A stretch of DNA of 64,000 bases from Microbacterium croceum (GTDB taxonomy: Bacteria > Actinomycetota > Actinomycetes > Actinomycetales > Microbacteriaceae). Below, piece after piece: positions 59,100 through 64,000 of the stretch. Positions within the stretch are counted from its first letter, which is position 1. Each line of letters opens with the position of its first letter. The notes under the pieces were generated by a model that did no database searches, had not been told where the DNA came from, and was given only the letters and a program-made list of their open reading frames with translations. The stretch is from assembly GCF_023091245.1 (NCBI RefSeq), contig NZ_JAHWXN010000001.1, positions 806,001-870,000 on the forward strand, written 5' to 3'. A program made the translations under genes and the position numbers.

Positions 59100-59122
59100 A
59101 CGCTGCCCCGGACCGCCAACAA

Positions 59123-59149
59123 GGGGAGGCGGTGACACACCGCCTCCCC
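59123..59149 (+). terminator. Hairpin terminator/attenuator before the MHS transporter
   Basis: Perfect 12-bp stem GGGGAGGCGGTG / CACCGCCTCCCC with a 3-nt loop, between the small ORF and the transporter. Its place inside an apparent operon suggests attenuation. Confidence 0.7.
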
Positions 59150-59184
59150 GCCTGCATGCTCGCGTGCCCACCAAGGAGAACCCC

Positions 59185-60702
59185 ATGTCCGCATCCATGA
59201 CTCGGCCCCCGCTCTGGCGTCGCCTCCTTGCGGGCATCGTCCCGTCGATGCGAGAGCCTCGTCGGTTGACCGTCGACGACATCACGATCGTCGATCGCCC
59301 GATGCTGCGCCGCGCGGTCGCCGGCACCGTGGTCGGCAACCTCATGGAGTGGTACGACATCGGCATCTACGGCTACCTCGCCGTGATCATCGGGCGCGTC
59401 TTCCTCCCGGATGCATCCGGCGCTGCGCAGTCGCTGTTCTCGCTCGGCGTCTTCGCCGTCACGTTCATCGCGCGTCCGGTCGGCGGGATCGTGCTCGGTC
59501 AGCTCGGCGACAGGCTCGGCCGTCAGCGCGTGCTCGCGTTCACCCTGATCATGATGGCGGCAGCCACCTTCCTGATCGGAGTCCTCCCCGACTTCTCGGT
59601 CATCGGCATCTGGGCGCCGATCCTGCTGATCGTGCTCAAGCTCGCTCAGGGCTTCTCCACCGGCGGCGAGTACGCGGGCGCGACCACCTTCATCACCGAG
59701 TACGCCCCCGATCGCCGTCGCGGGTTCTACGCCTCGCTCCTCGATCTCGGCTCCTACATGGGCTTCGCCGTCGGCGCCGCCTTCGTCTCGATCCTCCAGC
59801 TCACCGTGTCAGCGGAAGCCATGGAGGGCTTCGCCTGGCGGATCCCGTTCCTCGTCGCTCTGCCGCTGGGCCTCATCGCGATCTACTTCCGGCTGAAGAT
59901 CGAAGACACTCCGGCGTTCCAGGACGCGCAGGCGTCTGCCCAGGCCGCCGCGGATGACGCGCACGCCGCCGCCGATGCCCCCAAGGGTGTGGTCGCACTG
60001 GTGCGCGCCTACTGGCGCGAACTGCTGACCGCGTTCGTGCTCGTCGCCGCGGCCAACACCGTGGGCTACGCGCTCACCTCGTACATGCCGACGTATCTGA
60101 CCGGGACGCTCGGCTACGACGAGGTCCACGGCACGCTCCTCACCCTGCCGGTGCTCGTCGCGATGGCGTTGTGCATCCCGCTGACGGGCGCGCTCTCCGA
60201 CCGCATCGGCCGCCGCCGCGTCCTGTTCATCGGGTCGATCTCGGCGATCGTGCTCGCCGTCCCCGCCTTCCTCTTCATGATGCACGGAGAGATCTGGTCC
60301 ACGCTGCTGGGGCTGGTGCTGCTCGCGTTCCCCGTCACGTTCTACGTGGCGAATCTCGCGTCGTCGTTGCCGGCGCTGTTCCCCACGTCGTCCCGGTACG
60401 GCGGCATGGGGATCTCGTACAACCTCGCCGTCGCGCTGTTCGCCGGTACCGCGCCCTTCGTCATGGAAGCCCTCGTGCAGCTCACCGGATCGCCGTTGGC
60501 GCCCGCCTTCTACGTGATCGCGACCTCGATCGCGGGTGTCATCGCCGTCGCGGTGCTGAAGGAATCGGCACGCCGCCCGTTGCCCGGCGCGATGCCGAGC
60601 GTGCAGACGGAGGAAGAAGCCGTCGCGCTCGTCGAGACCCAGGAGGAGAACCCCGACCTCGACCTCGACGAGCTGTTCCCGGAGCGCACCGAGACCCCCT
60701 GA
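59185..60702 (+). CDS. MHS family MFS transporter
   Basis: A 505-residue symporter-type MFS protein with twelve membrane segments. Metabolite-H+-symporter features: NLMEWYDIGIYGYLAVIIGR and GQLGDRLGRQRVLAF, RPVGGIV, and GGEYAGATTFITEYAP. Family members carry proline/betaine, citrate or other organic acids. AAGGAG precedes ATG 59185. Long acidic C-terminal tail (ENPDLDLDELFPE). Its promoter has the CTAG-type site, so the neighbouring MarR proteins probably regulate it. Confidence 0.93.
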   Translation: MSASMTRPPLWRRLLAGIVPSMREPRRLTVDDITIVDRPMLRRAVAGTVVGNLMEWYDIGIYGYLAVIIGRVFLPDASGAAQSLFSLGVFAVTFIARPVGGIVLGQLGDRLGRQRVLAFTLIMMAAATFLIGVLPDFSVIGIWAPILLIVLKLAQGFSTGGEYAGATTFITEYAPDRRRGFYASLLDLGSYMGFAVGAAFVSILQLTVSAEAMEGFAWRIPFLVALPLGLIAIYFRLKIEDTPAFQDAQASAQAAADDAHAAADAPKGVVALVRAYWRELLTAFVLVAAANTVGYALTSYMPTYLTGTLGYDEVHGTLLTLPVLVAMALCIPLTGALSDRIGRRRVLFIGSISAIVLAVPAFLFMMHGEIWSTLLGLVLLAFPVTFYVANLASSLPALFPTSSRYGGMGISYNLAVALFAGTAPFVMEALVQLTGSPLAPAFYVIATSIAGVIAVAVLKESARRPLPGAMPSVQTEEEAVALVETQEENPDLDLDELFPERTETP

Positions 60703-60720
60703 GGGCTCCGTGCGTCGAGG

Positions 60721-61278
60721 TCAGTCGCCGGAGGACTCCGATTCCTCGTGGCTGCGGATGACATCGCGCAGCTCCTGATCGAGGTCCGATGCCTCCTCGA
60801 TGGCCGAGGTCATGCCGGCGAGGAAGCGTGTCACGACAGCGCGCTCCTCCGCCGACAGCTCGTCGACGAGCGAGAGCATCCGTCGGTGCATTGCGCCCAG
60901 GGTCGCCCGTACCTCGTCGTCACTGCTCACCGTCGGCACGACGACGCCTGCGCGGCGGTCGGTGGGGTGCGGCTCGCGGCGTGCGTGACCGCCCTTCTCG
61001 AGGCGATCGATGAGGGTCGTGGTGGATGCCGTCGAGATGTCGAGCGCACGGGCGATGTCGACGGGACGCACGATCCGTCCGGCCCCCTTCTCGCGCAGCA
61101 GGAAACGCAGCGCGATGAGGTCGGTCTCGTTCATGCCCATGGTGACGCGGGTGCGGGCGCGCATGGCGGTCTCGGCGCCGCGGTAGCGCCGAAGCATGTT
61201 GAGCACGTCGACCGTGCTGGCTGTCGCGCTCTCGGGATACCAGTAGCCCGACCGGGTGAATTCCTCGGAGCTGTCCAT
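60721..61278 (-). CDS. MarR family regulator (paralogue A)
   Basis: A 185-residue regulator. It begins with SGYWYPES and holds the MarR winged helix (VDIARALDISTASTTTLIDR, then HPTDRRAGVVVP). By eye roughly 60-65% identical to the regulator at 62632. Its ATG overlaps the stop of the 79-residue gene (ATGA). Confidence 0.92.
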   Translation of the reverse strand: MDSSEEFTRSGYWYPESATASTVDVLNMLRRYRGAETAMRARTRVTMGMNETDLIALRFLLREKGAGRIVRPVDIARALDISTASTTTLIDRLEKGGHARREPHPTDRRAGVVVPTVSSDDEVRATLGAMHRRMLSLVDELSAEERAVVTRFLAGMTSAIEEASDLDQELRDVIRSHEESESSGD

Positions 61279-61517
61279 CAGGCGACCTCGCCATCCTTCT
61301 GTGCTGGGGCGGAGTCGCGCGCCAGCATCTCTTCGGCGCCGGCCTCCACCTCTGCCGGCACGATCGTGAGCATTCCGCCCGTGATCGCCTCGTTCTCCGC
61401 GAAGATGATCTGCTCCACCCGCCAGCGCGGCACTGCGGGGTAGCGCTGCTGCAAGCGGTCGAGCACGTCGTCGTACTTCAGGTACCCCGCGTTCTCGGGG
61501 GTGAGTCGATCAGCCAT
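61278..61517 (-). CDS. Small acidic helical protein coupled to MarR A
   Basis: A 79-residue protein with helices (YLKYDDVLDRLQQRYPAVPR; WRVEQIIFAENEAITGGML). The pattern 'LxxRYPxVxxxxVExII' resembles three-helix-bundle dimerisation proteins of actinobacteria. GAAAGGA precedes ATG 61517, and it overlaps marR A by 4 bases, so the two are made together. It may modulate the regulator; unproven. Confidence 0.72.
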   Translation of the reverse strand: MADRLTPENAGYLKYDDVLDRLQQRYPAVPRWRVEQIIFAENEAITGGMLTIVPAEVEAGAEEMLARDSAPAQKDGEVA

Positions 61518-61593
61518 GGCATCCTTTCCCAACGGCATACTCCATCTTCGCATCCGCGCGTGCGTGCTCCGGTGCGTGATTTTGCTAGACAGT

Positions 61594-61620
61594 CATGTTG
61601 CCTGAGCGTCGAGTAACATG
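61594..61620. promoter_or_regulatory. Dyad in the 61.5-61.7 kb divergent region
   Basis: CATGTT and AACATG arms 15 bp apart, preceded by TTGCTAGAC, which resembles half of the CTAG-type site. A candidate operator for the divergent MarR genes. Confidence 0.35.
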
Positions 61621-61701
61621 GATCGACCCATCGGATGCGCGGGCCGTGAGGTGTCGCGCAGGAGGCGTGATCCTGCGATGTGCGTGGGAGTGAGGAGCGA
61701 G

Positions 61702-62148
61702 ATGTCCACCAGCGTGCACGTATCGACCTCCGAACTGGTGCGCCGCGTCGAGGAGCTTCGCCGCGCAGAAGCGCAGCTCACGCGTCGCTTGGCGGCCATG
61801 CGGGCCCCGAACGACACCGATCGTGAGGCGATGCGGTTCATCTCCGACGCGCCGATCGACGCTCCGGCCACGCCGGGTGAGCTCGCCGCGCATCTCGGCG
61901 TCAGCACGGCCGCGGTCACGAGCGTGATCCGACGGCTACGCGCTCGTGGGCAGGTGGTGGTCGCCCGGCATCCTGATGACGCCCGTTCCAAGGTGCTGCG
62001 GCCGTCGCTGCGAGATCTGCACAGCCCCGTCGATGAGCTCTCTCGACGCGTGGAGGCGCTGGCCGGCGAGTTCACTCCCGACCAGGTCGACACGGTCTCG
62101 CGGTTCCTCCGCCGCCTCGGCGAGGAGATCGCCGAGATCCCGGAGTGA
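61702..62148 (+). CDS. MarR family regulator (third, divergent type)
   Basis: A 148-residue regulator. HTH reads PGELAAHLGVSTAAVTSVIR and the wing is HPDDARSKVLRP. Sequence unlike the two paralogues A and B. GAGGAG lies 5 nt before ATG 61702; an in-frame ATG at 61618 lacks a ribosome site. Confidence 0.88.
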   Translation: MSTSVHVSTSELVRRVEELRRAEAQLTRRLAAMRAPNDTDREAMRFISDAPIDAPATPGELAAHLGVSTAAVTSVIRRLRARGQVVVARHPDDARSKVLRPSLRDLHSPVDELSRRVEALAGEFTPDQVDTVSRFLRRLGEEIAEIPE

Positions 62149-62218
62149 CGCCGAGCGTCCCCTGAGGCGAACATCTCATGGCTGCCTCGGAGCGCGATTT
62201 CTCTTGTTGTCTATTTAG

Positions 62219-62231
62219 CTAGTTAAACTAG
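62219..62231. promoter_or_regulatory. CTAG-type operator (copy 2)
   Basis: CTAGTTAAACTAG followed by TAA, 41 bp upstream of the gene at 62272; 12 of 13 identical to copy 1 at 58781. Set in an AT-rich stretch (CTATTTAG, AATATAAA). Confidence 0.65.
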
Positions 62232-62271
62232 TAATATAAATTCCCTGATACACGACGACGAGGGAGATCTC

Positions 62272-62601
62272 ATGGGGTACCTGAACTATGCCGGCGCGCC
62301 GACGTCGTTCACCATCGACGACGAGATGCTCGCGCACGTCCGCGCCGTCGTGGTGACCAAGCTTCGTCGCAGCGAGTCCTTCGCGCTCACCATCCCCACG
62401 ATCGGCGCCGCGTCGGAGACGCTGTGGATCCACGCCTCGATTCCCCTGCGGTTCTCCCTTGTCGACGATGTGCCTCTCGGGCGTCCTCTCCTGGTCGCGA
62501 TGATGGAGGCGGCGAGCTCGTCCGGTGGACTCGACCTGACGGACGAGAGGTTGGCGCGCTCGCTCGGGGAACGCTCCTTCACCCACGCCATGAGCGCCTG
62601 A
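62272..62601 (+). CDS. Small conserved Microbacteriaceae protein
   Basis: A 109-residue cytoplasmic protein (MGYLNYAGAPTSFTIDDEML; VVTKLRRSESFALTI; ETLWIHASIPLRF). I recall short proteins with the same 'DxxLAHxxxVVxTKLRRxESF' pattern in Microbacteriaceae, of unknown function, often near MarR genes. GAGGGAG precedes the ATG. Its promoter carries the CTAG-type site. Confidence 0.75.
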   Translation: MGYLNYAGAPTSFTIDDEMLAHVRAVVVTKLRRSESFALTIPTIGAASETLWIHASIPLRFSLVDDVPLGRPLLVAMMEAASSSGGLDLTDERLARSLGERSFTHAMSA

Positions 62602-62631
62602 TCGAAGTCGCGGCTGACTCGGCTCTCGCGG

Positions 62632-63144
62632 TCAGGGGGCCGGCGCGGTCGAAGCGTCCGATTCGACGGCGGCGCTCATCCCGCCGAGAAACCGCACGAT
62701 GATCGCGCGGTCGTGATCGGAGAGAGCGTCGACGTAGGCCAGCATCCTCTGATGCATGGCCCCCAGCGTCGCCCGCACCTCGTCGTCGCCGTGCGTCGTC
62801 GGAACGACGATGCCCGCCCTCCGGTCGCTGGGGTGCGGTGCGCGGTGCGCATGCCCGCCCCTCTCGAGACGGTCGATCAGCATGGTCGTCGAGGCCGTGG
62901 AGATGTCGAGGACCCGTGACAGATCGATCGGTCGCACGGACCTTCCTGCTCGCTGCTCATGCAACAGGAAACGCAATGCCCGCAGGTCGTTCTCGTTCAT
63001 GAGCATGGTCGCGCGTGTCCGTGCCCGCATGGCGGTCTCGGCCGCGCGATATCGGCGCAGCTGATCCAGCAGGGAGATCGTCTGGTCGGAGCCGCCGTCC
63101 GGATACCAGTATCCGGACGGCGAGAACTCGTCCGGATCCCGCAT
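62632..63144 (-). CDS. MarR family regulator (paralogue B)
   Basis: A 170-residue near-duplicate of the regulator at 60721: SGYWYPDG, RRYRAAETAMRARTRATMLM, and HTH IDLSRVLDISTASTTMLIDR with wing HPSDRRAGIVVP. ATG 63144 is chosen over GTG 63150 because it aligns with the paralogue's start. Its upstream region contains a 19-C tract on this strand. Confidence 0.92.
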   Translation of the reverse strand: MRDPDEFSPSGYWYPDGGSDQTISLLDQLRRYRAAETAMRARTRATMLMNENDLRALRFLLHEQRAGRSVRPIDLSRVLDISTASTTMLIDRLERGGHAHRAPHPSDRRAGIVVPTTHGDDEVRATLGAMHQRMLAYVDALSDHDRAIIVRFLGGMSAAVESDASTAPAP

Positions 63145-63259
63145 CGTCACAGCTCATCTCGATTGCGCATGCCGCTGGCCCCGATTCGGTCTGTGCTCTC
63201 ATGCCCCCCGGCGAGCCCCCATTGTCGCACTCGGCGGCGCGTGCGACAGCCCTATTTCC

Positions 63260-63278
63260 GGGGGGGGGGGGGGGGGGG
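63260..63278. repeat. 19-G homopolymer
   Basis: Nineteen consecutive G on the plus strand, in the 149-bp gap between the SDR stop and the marR B start. Either a slippage-prone tract or a sequencing/assembly artefact. Confidence 0.85.
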
Positions 63279-63293
63279 CAAGAGCTCCCGGCG

Positions 63294-64000
63294 TCACTGG
63301 GCGGTGTAACCGCCGTCGACCAGGTGGTAGCTGCCGGTGATGAAGCTCGCGGCATCGCTGGCGAGGAACGCGATCAGGTGTGCGACCTCATCGGCCTGTC
63401 CCAGGCGCCCGATCGGGTGCTTGCTCACGAGGAAGTCCTTCACCTCGGCGTCCATGTGCGCCAGCAGCGGGGTGTCGATGAAGCCGGGGCCCACCGAGTT
63501 CACGCGCACGCCCTGGCCGGAGTACTCCAGCGCCGCGGACTTGGTCATGCCGACCACGCCGTGTTTCGCCGTGACGTAGGCCGGGGCGTTCGCGAAACCG
63601 ACGCTGCCGAGGATCGACGCGATGTTCACGACCGATCCGCCGCCGTTCGCGAGGATCGACGGGATCTGCGCCTTCATGTTGCGGAACACCGCGTTGAGGT
63701 TGATCGCGATGACCTTGTCCCAGGCGTCGTCCGTGTAGTCCGCGGTCGGGGCGGATGCTCCGCCGATGCCGGCGTTGTTGACGCCGATGCGCAGCGGGGC
63801 GAGAGTGTTCGCGAGTTCGATGGAAGAGGTGATCCAGGCGGCGTCGGTCGCGTCGCCGACGGATGCCTCGGCGGTGCCGCCGGCGGCGCGGATCTCCTCG
63901 ACGACCGCGTTCGCGTGGTCTGCATCGAGGTCGTTCACGACCACGGCGGCGCCGTTCGCGGCGAGCAGGAGGGCGGTCGAGCGTCCGATTCCGCTGCCGG
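63294..64000 (-). CDS. SDR family oxidoreductase (5' end cut off)
   Basis: At least 235 residues visible. The cofactor loop is cut by the right edge (GSGIGRSTALLLAANGAAVV remains); NNAGIGG, NIASILG with the catalytic Ser, and YVTAKHG follow, and the C-terminus ends YHLVDGGYTAQ as in 3-ketoacyl reductase-like SDRs. Substrate unknown. The true start is beyond the window. Confidence 0.9.
   Translation of the reverse strand, partial: GSGIGRSTALLLAANGAAVVVNDLDADHANAVVEEIRAAGGTAEASVGDATDAAWITSSIELANTLAPLRIGVNNAGIGGASAPTADYTDDAWDKVIAINLNAVFRNMKAQIPSILANGGGSVVNIASILGSVGFANAPAYVTAKHGVVGMTKSAALEYSGQGVRVNSVGPGFIDTPLLAHMDAEVKDFLVSKHPIGRLGQADEVAHLIAFLASDAASFITGSYHLVDGGYTAQ

Noticed and set aside
1..64000. 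CRISPR array or transposon/IS element
   Set aside because: No array of regularly spaced repeats and no transposase or integrase reading frame was found on either strand.

Overview
The window is high-GC DNA from an actinobacterium, most likely Microbacteriaceae and probably Microbacterium. Supporting features are GTG/TTG starts, frequent 4-base ATGA/GTGA gene overlaps, a DUF222-HNH (REP13E12-type) gene, a Microbacteriaceae-type small protein (62272), an LSSTG-type sorting tail, and several genes with a TANNNT -10 hexamer 5-6 nt before the start codon (leaderless transcripts). No rRNA, tRNA, CRISPR array, integrase or transposase was seen. All assignments are from reading the sequence; no database search was run.

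Layout. 1-7.7 kb: a sugar ABC transporter (lipoprotein cut by the left edge, two permeases), a mannitol-dehydrogenase-family oxidoreductase, a GntR/LacI-type regulator with a perfect operator-like palindrome, and a secreted GH18-like protein. 7.8-21.9 kb: DksA-like zinc-finger protein, a 51-aa membrane protein, purL, WYL regulator with VOC protein, Ser/Thr kinase, PatB/MalY C-S lyase behind a 16-codon Cys-containing leader, an orphan secreted protein coupled to a 4-TM protein, a cell-surface M1 peptidase, and an SDR/TetR pair. 21.9-24.5 kb: a lipoprotein, a broken secreted-protein gene, and a DUF4188/MerR pair.

24.5-29.9 kb is an accessory island, visibly less GC-rich: MazG plus a GIY-YIG/DUF2075 helicase, a putative modified-DNA restriction enzyme (SRA-like reader plus PD-(D/E)XK core), a NUDIX hydrolase, a solitary HsdR-N-type nuclease and a membrane-anchored protein. 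It looks like a small defence island.

29.9-40.3 kb: a SulP transporter, then a LacI-controlled locus: two paralogous secreted beta-propeller proteins, LacI regulator, and an operon of nucleoside hydrolase, ABC transporter and ribokinase. Near-identical CTACTCGAGTAG boxes precede all three transcription units, so extracellular cleavage, uptake, ribose release and phosphorylation appear to be co-regulated.

40.3-64 kb: exported small proteins, an MFS/ArsR pair, DUF222-HNH, XRE/methionine aminopeptidase pair, a glycosyltransferase, a catabolic cassette (flavin monooxygenase, SDR, aldehyde dehydrogenase, AraC regulator, esterase), PadR-UbiB-type kinase, an NmrA-like protein, and a MarR-rich cluster (two recent MarR paralogues, a third MarR, MHS-type transporter, small proteins) with a shared CTAG-type operator. 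A 19-G homopolymer lies close to the right edge, which cuts an SDR gene.
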